From NCBI GenBank assembly GCA_964520905.1, contig CAZFQL010000015.1:1-64000 (forward strand): a stretch of DNA of 64,000 nt, given 5' to 3'. The notes below the pieces were generated by a model. The model ran no database searches and was not told where the DNA came from. It saw only the letters and a program-made list of their open reading frames with translations. This DNA comes from JAGVIE01 sp964520905. GTDB lineage: Bacteria > Bacteroidota > Ignavibacteria > UBA10030 > SZUA-254. Position 1 is the stretch's first letter, and the number at the start of each line of letters is the position of its first letter. The position numbers and the translations under genes were made by a program. Shown in pieces: positions 1 through 9,200 of the stretch.

Positions 1-31
1 AATGCTTCGGCAGAAACTCCTATAGACATTT

Positions 32-191
32 CGCACCTACGGTGCGTAACATCAGATTCTAACTCATGTTACGCATATCATTGTTTTGGGGTCTCAATAG
101 CCCCGAACACTAATAGCCCCGAACTTCAGTTCGGGGAATATAATAAACAAACCACGAGGGTTTTAACCCCATAATTTGTGGACTGAAGTCC
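32..191. repeat. Cluster of short palindromes (REP-like)
   Basis: No gene lies in positions 1-358. This part is a chain of short inverted repeats: CGCACC/GGTGCG (32-46, 3-nt loop), GCGTAACAT (44-52) against ATGTTACGC (66-74), a 9-bp stem CCCCGAACT/AGTTCGGGG (117-136, 2-nt loop), GGGTT/AACCC (158-169) and GGACT/AGTCC (180-191). Such chains are known from REP-type elements mobilised by IS200-like (RAYT) transposases in many environmental genomes; no transposase is visible here, so that origin is inference. Confidence 0.6.
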
Positions 192-215
192 CAATATCAG
201 TTGGGTTTCATTAAT

Positions 216-355
216 GGGGCTGTCTAAAAAGTAATGATTGTCATTCTGATCCCGCCGAAGGCGGGAGAAGAATCTCGAAACTACATTGAAATGAAAGATT
301 CTTCGGTCGCTTCGCTCCCTCAGAATGACACTTTACAGACTTTTTAGACAACCCC
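216..355. repeat. 140-bp inverted-repeat (MITE-like) element
   Basis: Outer 17-nt arms at 216-232 and 339-355 are inverted copies differing at one base (GGGGCTGTCTAAAAAGT against GGGGTTGTCTAAAAAGT). Inside is a second inverted pair, TGTCATTCTGA (239-249) and TCAGAATGACA (320-330), and a CCCGCC-GAA-GGCGGG hairpin (251-265). The right end lies 3 nt from the stop codon of the NtrC-type gene (359). There is no ORF inside, so it is either a non-autonomous mobile repeat or an elaborate terminator structure for the convergent side. Confidence 0.6.
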
Positions 356-358
356 TTA

Positions 359-1726
359 TTAGTAAGCATCTTCTTCACCTTTACCTTCGCGTTCTAATCC
401 GTACTTTTTGATTTTCGTATAGAGGTGACTGCGTTCCATCTCTAAAGCTTCCGCAGTCTTCGAAACGTTCCAGTTGTGCTGAACCAATTGGTGTTTGATG
501 AATGCCGCCTCTGCCCTGTCTTTAAATTCCTGGAACGATTGGTTCGACTGTACAATCTGGTCAACTGTGTCCCTCGGTGCGAAAGATAGCATCTCAAAAT
601 CAAAAGCATCTATTTCATTGCTAACGGACATAATCACTAACCGCTCGATGACATTCCGAAGCTCCCGTACATTCCCGCGCCACTCCATGTTCTTCAGAAT
701 ATCGATAGCCCGATCTGTTATTTTTTTCCCTGTGATTCCATTTCGCGCACATGTTTCTTCGATAAAGGCATTCACCAAAATTGGAATATCATCCCGCCGC
801 TCTCTAAGAGGAGGAACCGTTATTGGGATAACATTAAGCCGGTGGTACAAATCCTCCCGGAAATTTCCTTTTTTAATTTCCTCAGGAAGATTTTTATTTG
901 TGGCGGCAATAACCCTAACATCGACAGGAATTACTTTATTTCCGCCCACTCTTTCAATCTTGCCTTCTTCAAGCGCGCGTAAAACTTTTGCCTGTGCTTG
1001 CAGGCTCATGTCACCGACTTCGTCGAGGAAAATCGTTCCACCGTCTGCCTGCTCAAGCTTACCGATGCGCTGGTTGGCGGCGCCTGTGAATGACCCTTTC
1101 TCATGTCCGAACAACTCTGACTCTATCAGCTCGGCAGGAATCGCCGCACAGTTCACCTCTACAAGCGGCATGGCTGCGCGTTTACTTGTACGGTGGATTG
1201 CCCGCGCGACCAATTCTTTACCGCTGCCGCTTTCTCCGCAAATCAGCACGCGCGCATCCGTAGGTCCAACACGGTGTATGACTGCATAAATTTCTTTTAT
1301 TTTCTGGCTCTCGCCGAGAATTTTTTCCTTCCCTCGTATCTTTACAATCTCATCGGAAAGTTTTTTGTGTTCCAGTGCGTTGCGAAGAGTGATTAATAAT
1401 TTATCGCGGTCGAGCGGTTTGGGGAGATAATCGAATGCACCTAACTTTGTCGCCTCAACAGCAGTCTCAAATGTACCGTGACCGGAAATCATTATTACCG
1501 GAATTTCTGCATTCATCTGCTTCATCTCCCGAAGAACATCGATTCCATCAATTCCGCCGGGCATCTTGATATCGAGAAAAACCGCGTCGGGATTGTTTTC
1601 TTTGAATGAAGCGATGGCTTTCGCTCCATTCTCTGCAAACAGAACAGAATACTTTTCGTAATCGAGTATCATCTTGATAGAATCGCGGACACTTTTTTCA
1701 TCGTCAACGATGAGAACGTTTTTCAT
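359..1726 (-). CDS. Sigma-54-dependent response regulator, NtrC family
   Basis: A 455-residue transcription activator. The receiver domain is at residues 1-120, with acidic pocket D8/D9, phospho-acceptor D52 and K103 in LPKP. The AAA+ sigma-54 interaction domain is at about 135-370: Walker A GESGSGKE at 164-171, the sigma-54 contact loop at 211-216 reading GSFTGA instead of the usual GAFTGA, and an R-finger region RLNVIPI. A Fis-type helix-turn-helix is at the C-terminus (NWNVSKTAEALEMERSHLYT). It should activate sigma-54 promoters after phosphorylation by an unknown kinase; no kinase is adjacent. Its ATG overlaps the TGA of the upstream secreted-protein gene (ATGA), so the two are translationally coupled. 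Family assignment is firm; targets are unknown. Confidence 0.95.
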   Translation of the reverse strand: MKNVLIVDDEKSVRDSIKMILDYEKYSVLFAENGAKAIASFKENNPDAVFLDIKMPGGIDGIDVLREMKQMNAEIPVIMISGHGTFETAVEATKLGAFDYLPKPLDRDKLLITLRNALEHKKLSDEIVKIRGKEKILGESQKIKEIYAVIHRVGPTDARVLICGESGSGKELVARAIHRTSKRAAMPLVEVNCAAIPAELIESELFGHEKGSFTGAANQRIGKLEQADGGTIFLDEVGDMSLQAQAKVLRALEEGKIERVGGNKVIPVDVRVIAATNKNLPEEIKKGNFREDLYHRLNVIPITVPPLRERRDDIPILVNAFIEETCARNGITGKKITDRAIDILKNMEWRGNVRELRNVIERLVIMSVSNEIDAFDFEMLSFAPRDTVDQIVQSNQSFQEFKDRAEAAFIKHQLVQHNWNVSKTAEALEMERSHLYTKIKKYGLEREGKGEEDAY

Positions 1727-2508
1727 TTTTTATCTCCTATTGTTTTGGCGGTATCCGCTTGCGTCGGAATACCACGTTTAGAATCGTATTTCAAATCGTT
1801 CACTGCGGCAAAATGCGGGTCAAGAAACTCCGATGGCAACAGGTGATTATTTTTCAACAATGCGAGACCGAATTTCTCACCGTTCCTGCTTGCCCGTTTA
1901 TCGCGCTCATCGAGTACGCCATCAACGATGATCGCATCTTCACCTTGTTCGATGAATTCAGAAAATCTTTCCGCCGGCTGATCGGATTCGAATGTAAAAG
2001 CGATGAATGCCGCACCATAGAAATGCTGAAGCTTGTCGCGGTCTCCGGTCGGAATGCGGGGAGTATCGGGATAGAGTTTCCTTGGAAGATTTTTCACACG
2101 GCTGTTGAATTCCTCCGACGATTCATCCGATAAAGGAAACGCAAGAGCGAAGACGGGGATTTTCAAGCCGACAATCCGATGATCAAAACAGGCGAACGTT
2201 GAAAGAAGCAGCGAGACAGCGGTATTATCGTTAGTCAATTTCATTGCATATATAAAAACGGCATCCAAAGCTTTGAGGTCACCATACTGCCTGCGGATAT
2301 TGCCGAAAGTATAACTGCGGATGAACGATTTCAACTCCATTCCATGCTGAATAAAAAACGGCGGGAAATACTCCAACAAAAAACCAAACCCGGTCGGTTC
2401 TTCAAATGAAAGATACGTTTTGAGTGAATCGGGCTGAGTAGCTGTTGATTGAGCGGAGCCGCGCTGGAATCCGTACACAACAAACAACAACACCAGCATG
2501 AATTTCAT
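1723..2508 (-). CDS. Secreted hypothetical protein with DKLQHF motif
   Basis: About 261 residues. I prefer the ATG at 2508, which has AGGTG a few bases upstream and starts a clean signal peptide (MKFMLVLLFVVYGFQRGSAQ); an in-frame ATG at 2532 adds eight residues and has no ribosome site. The mature protein has hydrophobic stretches around residues 95-125 and a segment DKLQHFYGAAFIAFTF, which resembles the DKxxH(F/A) core of YfiM/DUF2279-like envelope proteins. That resemblance is weak and is inference. It is followed by GEDAIIVDGVLDERDKRASRNG, which looks cytosol- or periplasm-exposed. The gene is co-transcribed with the NtrC-type regulator (4-nt overlap), so it may be the regulator's envelope partner or sensor input. 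Function unknown. Confidence 0.75.
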   Translation of the reverse strand: MKFMLVLLFVVYGFQRGSAQSTATQPDSLKTYLSFEEPTGFGFLLEYFPPFFIQHGMELKSFIRSYTFGNIRRQYGDLKALDAVFIYAMKLTNDNTAVSLLLSTFACFDHRIVGLKIPVFALAFPLSDESSEEFNSRVKNLPRKLYPDTPRIPTGDRDKLQHFYGAAFIAFTFESDQPAERFSEFIEQGEDAIIVDGVLDERDKRASRNGEKFGLALLKNNHLLPSEFLDPHFAAVNDLKYDSKRGIPTQADTAKTIGDKK

Positions 2509-2610
2509 ACTACACCTGATTAAGAACCGCATAAGAGTTAATTTGCCGCTATTGCAGTGTTAAATTCTGGATTCTTGAATCAAGAGAGTTACACCAGAGT
2601 TACAAAGCAC

Positions 2611-2640
2611 ATATAATATAATACAAAAAAACAATTTCAA
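2611..2640 (-). promoter_or_regulatory. Candidate sigma-70 promoter for the secreted protein/NtrC operon
   Basis: On the minus strand TTGAAA (2640-2635) is followed after 18 bp by TTATAT (2616-2611), about 100 bp before the start at 2508. The region 2533-2762 is AT-rich and holds no gene. Judged by eye only. Confidence 0.35.
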
Positions 2641-2729
2641 AATAATTACAACAACCTACATTTGATGAGAAGGTGTATTCACTGCAAATAACAAATGATG
2701 CTGAACAGACAACGCAATGAGGATATTAC

Positions 2730-2745
2730 AGGTTATGTTTAACCT
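2730..2745. repeat. Perfect 6-bp palindrome AGGTTA-TGTT-TAACCT
   Basis: The hairpin lies 17 bp beyond the stop of the DUF4062 gene. There is no T-tract on the minus strand, so it is a weak terminator candidate or a processing/stability element. Confidence 0.4.
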
Positions 2746-2762
2746 AAAATATTTTATGTACG

Positions 2763-4016
2763 TCACACATATTTCAAATAATAATTCCAAGAAAAATCAA
2801 AATTCACTAATGATTTAGAATCCTTAGTTTTTAAAACTAATAATATTGTTTCGATCAAATCATAAATTCTAATTCCATGTGCAAGTCTCATAATAACGGC
2901 ACAACTTTGCATTGATATATTTATGGATGGACGATGAAGTGATCCATCTGTACCTATTTTTGCCATTTCTTTATTAAATACATCATAGAATTCTTTGTTG
3001 AAAACATTTTTAAAATCATTTATCTCCTCCAATAACTTAACGAAGGAAAATGATAATAGATTTATATCAAAATCATCTTTAATAACATCATATGCTAAAA
3101 ATAAACCTTCGTTAATAACTTTTTCCAGAAATCTAGTCTCTAGATTATTAAGCCTCATCATTGGAAGAATAATTAGACCAATAAGAACAATGCGTGTAGC
3201 TTCAATTCTATCCAGCACAATACCTCTTTCAAGGAACAGTGCTTTTCCCCTTTTATCTAATAATAATGGGAAAAATGTTTTAGCTAAATATTCAATAATA
3301 TTATTTTGAGGAATTACTAACGATTCAACGTTAAGAAAATCTTTCGCATTTATTCCACTTGCTGTTGTGATAAATTTATGTTTGTTGTTTTCTAATTCAT
3401 CTTTTAATAAGATTTTGATTTTTTTCTCGTGTAACGATTCGTTAATGTGAAAAACATTTTTTAAGGCAAGGATTATGTCTTCAAATTGGCTAAAATCATA
3501 AATCCAATTATTAGCTGGATACGCACTTCCAGGGGATTTAATGCCAATTGAAATCTCATTAAGGAAATTAAAAATATAATCTGGGTCATCAATTATAGTA
3601 GAACCAGTTTCGTTTATTATCTTAGAATACTCTTCTGATTTAACTTTGAAATGTTTAATTAATCCATCACGATCATTTTTTAATAGCCAGATTGGCTTTC
3701 TAACAAAAGAAATTATCTTGATAGAATGCCCTCTTTCAATAAGAGTTTTGGCTGCACGGTATTCTAAATTTGTAACTGATAATTCATTTTCTTTGAACCA
3801 GCTTCCACGTCTATATCCAATTAGCAAAATAAAATATTGACAATCAGTCAGATTTTTAATACACGTTTCAATAGCAGAGGAATTAGGATCTACAGTAAAA
3901 TTTGGATATTCACTCATCTGAACATCAAAACCATATTCCTCTAAATAGTATTTTAATGCTCCACGTAAATCTTCAAAATCGACAATGGTTGAGCTAACAA
4001 ATATTTTTGGTTTCAT
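2763..4016 (-). CDS. DUF4062 domain protein, AT-rich
   Basis: About 417 residues from the ATG at 4016; a GTG at 4028 is in frame but adds only four residues. The N-terminal ~90 residues fit DUF4062: KIFVSSTIVDFEDLR at the start, then a Rossmann/TIR-like pattern ending in YFILLIGYRRGSW and a conserved LEYRAA helix. This domain is known as the N-terminal module of many STAND/NLR-like and putative defence proteins. Here it is followed not by a nucleotide-binding domain but by about 300 mostly helical residues I do not recognise. The gene is visibly AT-richer than its neighbours, has isolated borders, a TATAAT (4044-4039) just upstream, and palindromes on both sides, all compatible with recent acquisition. 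A defence role is inference. Confidence 0.8.
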   Translation of the reverse strand: MKPKIFVSSTIVDFEDLRGALKYYLEEYGFDVQMSEYPNFTVDPNSSAIETCIKNLTDCQYFILLIGYRRGSWFKENELSVTNLEYRAAKTLIERGHSIKIISFVRKPIWLLKNDRDGLIKHFKVKSEEYSKIINETGSTIIDDPDYIFNFLNEISIGIKSPGSAYPANNWIYDFSQFEDIILALKNVFHINESLHEKKIKILLKDELENNKHKFITTASGINAKDFLNVESLVIPQNNIIEYLAKTFFPLLLDKRGKALFLERGIVLDRIEATRIVLIGLIILPMMRLNNLETRFLEKVINEGLFLAYDVIKDDFDINLLSFSFVKLLEEINDFKNVFNKEFYDVFNKEMAKIGTDGSLHRPSINISMQSCAVIMRLAHGIRIYDLIETILLVLKTKDSKSLVNFDFSWNYYLKYV

Positions 4017-4105
4017 ATTTTTAAGCACATAACTATTAATTATACACGGATTATTTATTCACCGGAGCATAGATCTGTGTGTAGGTGTATTAAATATTTA
4101 AACTT

Positions 4106-4165
4106 CATACTGAAAAGAAACAACCCCCGGTTGTACAACTGAAAGGTCTCACCGACTTCAGTATG
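4106..4165. repeat. Nested palindrome upstream of the DUF4062 gene
   Basis: Outer arms CATACTGAA (4106-4114) and TTCAGTATG (4157-4165) are perfect inverted copies. Inside is ACAACC (4120-4125) against GGTTGT (4129-4134). The element sits between the small lipoprotein gene and the DUF4062 gene and could be a terminator of the former (no clear T-tract) or a mobile repeat scar. Confidence 0.5.
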
Positions 4166-4198
4166 CTAAAATATACAAGAAATACATTGTGAAAGTAT

Positions 4199-4558
4199 TT
4201 ATTTTACTTCATGCATAATTTTGATTTTAATAGTTGTGTCATAATAATTTCTTCCCCAGCCAGACAATTTGCCGTTTTCAAAGACTACTGGGGTAAATAA
4301 ATCATCCGGCTCTCTCCCATCTTGATAATTTCTTTTTGTTTGATAAATCCAAATGTCATAATCTTTTCCGTCTATTGCATATTTTTCTGTTCGTTTCGGC
4401 TCTCCAAGTTCACTTAAAACCATCTTTTTAGAATCACCTAATTCTAGTACTAAAAATTTACTCGCGGGCGTAATTGGCGCAAAAATTCCATAACATCCCG
4501 AAAACAAATAAGACAATAAAATCAAGGAAATACAAACAAATATAATAATTTTAGGCAT
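4199..4558 (-). CDS. Small lipoprotein, SmpA/DUF3192-like fold
   Basis: 119 residues. A signal peptide ends in a lipobox (LFSGC, Cys22), so the mature protein should be a membrane-anchored lipoprotein. After it comes VLELGDSKKMVLSELGEPKR, the helix-turn pattern 'G-s-k--v-~lGeP' seen in SmpA/BamE-like and DUF3192-like proteins, followed by a short beta-rich part (DYDIWIYQTKRNYQ...PVVFENGKLSGWG), which fits the same fold. Those folds usually assist outer-membrane assembly or binding, but the specific role here is unknown. It stands alone, with gaps of about 75 and 180 bp on its two sides. Confidence 0.75.
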   Translation of the reverse strand: MPKIIIFVCISLILLSYLFSGCYGIFAPITPASKFLVLELGDSKKMVLSELGEPKRTEKYAIDGKDYDIWIYQTKRNYQDGREPDDLFTPVVFENGKLSGWGRNYYDTTIKIKIMHEVK

Positions 4559-4633
4559 TTTTATGACTCCTCATATTCAAGAAATGTGTTTTCCGAACTT
4601 ATGAATCTATGTATTTACATATTCATTTTCAAG

Positions 4634-6289
4634 CTACACCTGAATGACACCCGGATTGAATTTGGGAATGTTCGGGTTATTCGTTGCGATCTCTATGCAG
4701 TGTGAAATTATTTGCCGGGTATCCGCCGGATCGACTATTCCATCTATCCATAATCGTGCGGCGGCATACAGCGGGTCAAGCTCGCTGTAGTAACGGTTGG
4801 CAATTTCGCTCAACATTTTTTCCTGATCTTCTTTGGAAATTTTCATCCCCTTCGCCGACATCTGCTGAACCTTGATACTAAGCAGAGTTTCACTCGCCTG
4901 CTTACCGCCCATCACAGCAATTTGCGCTGTGGGCCAGGTGAAAATGAAGCGCGGGTCATACGATTTGCCGCACATAGCATAATTGCCTGCGCCGTAACTA
5001 TTTCCAATTATAAATGTAATCTTCGGAACAACACTGTTGGCAACTGCATTCACCATCTTTGCGCCGTCTTTGATGATGCCTCCTTGCTCAGCACGTGTTC
5101 CTACCATAAAACCTGTAACATCCTGAAGGAAAACGAGAGGGATATTTTTCTGGTTGCAGTTTAAAATGAAGCGTGTTGCTTTATCGGCGCTGTCGCTGTA
5201 AATAACTCCGCCAACCTGCATCTCGCCCTTCTTAGTCTTCGTCACGGCACGTTGATTTGCAACTATACCAACTGCCCAACCATCAACACGCGCATAAGCG
5301 GTGACCAGCGATTTACCATAACCGGCTTTATACTCGTCAATTTCTCCAGCGTCAACTATTCGCGCGAGAACCTGATGCGTATCGTAAGGTTTGGTGCGAT
5401 CATCAGGCATCAAGCCATAAATTTCTTTTGAATCGAACGCCGGCGCCTTGGATGCGATCCGGTCGAACCCTGCTTTCGGTACTCTACCAAACTTGCCGAC
5501 GAGACTTCTAATAGTTTCCAGACAAACTTCATCATTGGGCATTTTATAATCTGTAACGCCGCTGACTTCACAGTGCATGGCTGCGCCGCCAAGCTCTTCG
5601 AGATCGGCGTCTTCACCGATTGCCGCTTTAACAAGAAAAGGTCCGGCAAGAAAAACACTTCCGGTTTTATCGACAATCAGTGCTTCATCACTCATGATCG
5701 GCAGGTACGCACCACCGGCTACACATGGTCCCATGATTGCGGCGATCTGGGGAATCCCCATCGAAGACATGACCGCATTGTTTCTGAAAATACGCCCGAA
5801 ATGTTCCTTATCCGGAAAAATTTCACTTTGAAGCGGAAGGAAAACACCCGCTGAATCTACGAGGTAAACGATCGGCAGGCGATTCTCCATCGAAATCTCC
5901 TGTGCGCGGAGATTTTTCTTGCACGTTATCGGGAACCATGCCCCCGCCTTTACAGTCGCATCGTTCGCAACGATAACTACGTCGCGATTATGAATTTTCC
6001 CAACGCCGAAGATTGTTCCGGAAGAAGGCGCTCCTCCGTATTCTTCGTACATACCGTACGCACAAAAAAGTCCGACCTCAAGAAAATCACTTCCGGGATC
6101 GATAAGTTTGGCAATCCGTTCCCTTGCATGAAGTTTATTACGCTTGTGAAGTTTTTCTATTGCCTCTTTGCCGCCTCCTAACTTAATGACATCGGCTTTT
6201 GCGTTTAATACACGCAGGATGTTTTTCAAATTATCTTCATATCGATTATAGGCGGCTTCTTTTTTTACTTCTATTCCGATATTAGACAT
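4634..6289 (-). CDS. Acyl-CoA carboxylase carboxyltransferase (beta) subunit, methylcrotonyl-CoA type
   Basis: 551 residues, full length for the family. It transfers the carboxyl group from carboxybiotin to an acyl-CoA. Two crotonase-like halves are visible. The N-half contains LVDSAGVFLPLQ, FPDKEHFGRIF and MGPCVAGGAYLPIMSDE; the C-half contains LQDVTGFMVG, GGIIKDGAKM and GNSYGAGNYAMCG. The FPDKEHFGRIF and AGVFLPLQ stretches favour the methylcrotonyl-CoA carboxylase beta/geranyl type over propionyl-CoA carboxylase. No biotin-carboxylase/BCCP alpha subunit lies in the window, so it must be elsewhere. The start overlaps the upstream gene stop by one base (TAATG). With the acyl-CoA dehydrogenases and MeaB nearby it suggests leucine/branched-chain degradation; substrate choice is inference. 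Confidence 0.93.
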   Translation of the reverse strand: MSNIGIEVKKEAAYNRYEDNLKNILRVLNAKADVIKLGGGKEAIEKLHKRNKLHARERIAKLIDPGSDFLEVGLFCAYGMYEEYGGAPSSGTIFGVGKIHNRDVVIVANDATVKAGAWFPITCKKNLRAQEISMENRLPIVYLVDSAGVFLPLQSEIFPDKEHFGRIFRNNAVMSSMGIPQIAAIMGPCVAGGAYLPIMSDEALIVDKTGSVFLAGPFLVKAAIGEDADLEELGGAAMHCEVSGVTDYKMPNDEVCLETIRSLVGKFGRVPKAGFDRIASKAPAFDSKEIYGLMPDDRTKPYDTHQVLARIVDAGEIDEYKAGYGKSLVTAYARVDGWAVGIVANQRAVTKTKKGEMQVGGVIYSDSADKATRFILNCNQKNIPLVFLQDVTGFMVGTRAEQGGIIKDGAKMVNAVANSVVPKITFIIGNSYGAGNYAMCGKSYDPRFIFTWPTAQIAVMGGKQASETLLSIKVQQMSAKGMKISKEDQEKMLSEIANRYYSELDPLYAAARLWIDGIVDPADTRQIISHCIEIATNNPNIPKFNPGVIQV

Positions 6290-9200
6290 TATTTAATTCC
6301 TATTCTGCTTAATGCGATTCGATGAGATAAGATTTGCATTTTTTCATTTGGGAGTCCGAGCTGTTGAGCGCTATCGATATAATTCTGTGCTTCATCAATA
6401 TATCCTGCGTTGAAATAATTCTCGGCTATTTCAATTAACAGCAGCATTTCCGATTCGGGATTAGTATTATTCGCGTCTGCTTGACGGAGCCGCAATACAT
6501 TTTTGTATATCTCCGCCGCCTCGGCACACTTGCCTGATATCCGGAGCGATCCGCCTAACATAATAAAAAATCTTTCTTCCTTGCCGCCGGTCAAAGCTAT
6601 GCAATGTCTATAGAGAGCAATTACATCCTGCAGTTCAAGGTTATTAACGACCGAAATATGCTGAGCATAATGATCGAGCAACGCCTCCGCGTATGCTCCG
6701 ACAACTTCGACATCATCGGGGAATAATTCTGCGACCCTGCGTAAGATATCCAACCGCTCATCTTTCAATCCAAGGTCGCGCGTTATTCTTGCCATCATAC
6801 CTAACGCATCTTCACTCCGGGGGCTAAGTTGCAGGCACTTTTTCAGTGTCGAGTAAGCAAACCATAAATCCCCGATATTCGGGTTGTTACGATAACGAGC
6901 GATGTTGAGATAATTCATCAGCGATATTCCGTATTGCTTCTCGTACATGGAAATCCAGAGATTTTTATCCTGCACAATCATTCTTTCATCGAGACTGTCG
7001 ACTATTTGTACTGCCGAGTGTGTGAACAATCCTATCGGCGCCATGAATTCGAGAAGTGGTTTCTTCTCCGAATTGATTTCACCGCCCATGAACGCGAAGA
7101 TGTTATTTCTGGAAGATACGACCTGAGTGGAAAGGAAAGTCGGGATATCATAAATATGAATACGTGCTAAATCATCCTCTATCGCTTTTATTCTTATCTT
7201 TTGCTCCATCATCCCGAAATCCGCCGTTATTGGTTTAACCGACGCCAGGATAATGACATCGGCATCGGAAGCGCGCCAGATAGAAACATACGGGAATGCA
7301 CGGCATATCGTATTCATAATCAGTTTAAACGTCCGGTCGTCAAGATCGTAAGTATGGAACCATTGTGTCAGGATACCGCCGGGGCGAAGTCTTTTTTTGC
7401 TGAGTTCAAAAAATTCGGACGAGAAAAGATTTCCTATGCCCGCGATCCAGGGATTCGACGGCTCGCTTATAATAAAATCGTATTGCTTCGGCGTGATTTT
7501 TAAATATGTTATTGCATCATCGAGATGCAGATTTAATCGGGGATTTTTAATGACATCATTGTTCCATTTCCCAAAATAATTAACCGCCTCAACAACTTCC
7601 GATGAAATCTCCACGCAATCCAGTGAGCGGAGCGGATGAACCAATGCCGATCCGCATGTGACTCCGCTCCCGAGGCCAATTACTAAAGCATCACCCGTAT
7701 CGGGAAGCATCATCAGCGGAATTTGCGCGAGCAATATTTGTGTCTGAAGGTCTCCCTCGGTACTCGCGTCAGCTTTCCCGTTTATGATCAGCGTCCTTTG
7801 AGTTGAAGTTTGGGTCGGAATCTCGATGACCGCAACATTAGCGTTTACACCTTCCTTGTATGAGAGGATTGTTCTATTCGCTTCATCGTGAGATTTAAAT
7901 TCCTCGAAGGTAGGCGGGACATCCCCGAAAAGTCCCCGGAACACACCTGAGATGGCAATATGTTTATTCCATTCCGGATATTGGATTTTGTATCCGATTC
8001 CTAATAGTATAAATATTGCGACAAAGATAATCCTCCACCGGACAGAGAATTTTTTATCAAGAAAGAATATCGATAAGCCAAGCAAGCCGTTGAACAGGAC
8101 TCCGATCTCTATTGTTTGCTTGACGCCCAATAACGGAATGAGAACCAAACCTGTCAGCAACGCTCCGACAACTGTTCCAATCGTGTTAATGGAAAAAACA
8201 CTGCCTACAGTTTTTCCCAAAATTCTGATATCGTTGCTCGCTATGCGGCTAACAACCGGAAGCGACATGCCTGAGAACGTTGTCGGAATGATCATAATGA
8301 TCAAACAAAAAAGAAATTCAATAGCGAGGAAAATCGGAAAATTCCCGGGCTTATTGGAAATGGTTAATGATAATTGTAATAGATAGTAAGGAAGTCGTTC
8401 ATAAAGCGGGAGAGTCAGAATCATCGAAACTGCCGTCGCAAACTGACAGAATCCCAAAAACACGAAGAGATTTTTTATTTTAGAAATGATCCGCGATACG
8501 ATCCAGCTGCCGAGCGTAATTCCGCTGATAAATGCAATCAACATCACTGAGAATGAATATGTCGATGAGCCGAGAATGTTCGAGAGTAACCGGATCCAGG
8601 TAAGTTCATAAAGCATCGCGATAAATCCCGAAAAAGCCGCAACGGCAATTGCTACTTTAACAATCCGGTGTGAAAATTTTTGTGTGGTTTCCTGTTTTGC
8701 ATTATCGTTGTGTATTTTTTCCTGAGCGGGGATCTTCACCCACTTAGCGAGTAATAATGCCGCACCGCCTATGAGCAGGTTCATTGAAGCCGCGCTCCAC
8801 ACCGTACCGTCCAATGATAAATATCGTATAAGAAAGAATCCAGCAAGCGCAGTGCCGATAATCGCGCCGAGACTATTGATGTAATAAAGCGTAGCTACAT
8901 CCTTGCCGGCATCGGCAATATTTTTTGTCAGATATTTCGTGAGCACGGGCAATGTTCCGCCCATAAAGAAAGTCGGCAGTATGAGCGTTATAAAGCTCAG
9001 TAAAAATTTTAACACAAGAAGGCTTACATGACCCGCAGATGCGTTCAACGCTTCAGCCATACCGATGAAAGTCGTTTCTGCCGCACTTATAAAAAACGGA
9101 TAGGCAAAACAATATATTCCAATAGCGATCTCAAGAATACCGTAGAGACGAAGCTGATTCACAGCTCTATCTGCATATCTACCCCAATAAAACGACCCGA

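Noticed and set aside
495..1289. 264-residue plus-strand ORF opposite the NtrC-type gene
   Set aside because: Its residues are Ser/Arg/Thr-rich shadow sequence of a gene with full domain evidence on the other strand; no ribosome site or family match.
5573..5854. Overlapping plus-strand ORFs in the carboxyltransferase gene
   Set aside because: Antisense shadows; the minus frame carries the complete carboxyltransferase motifs.
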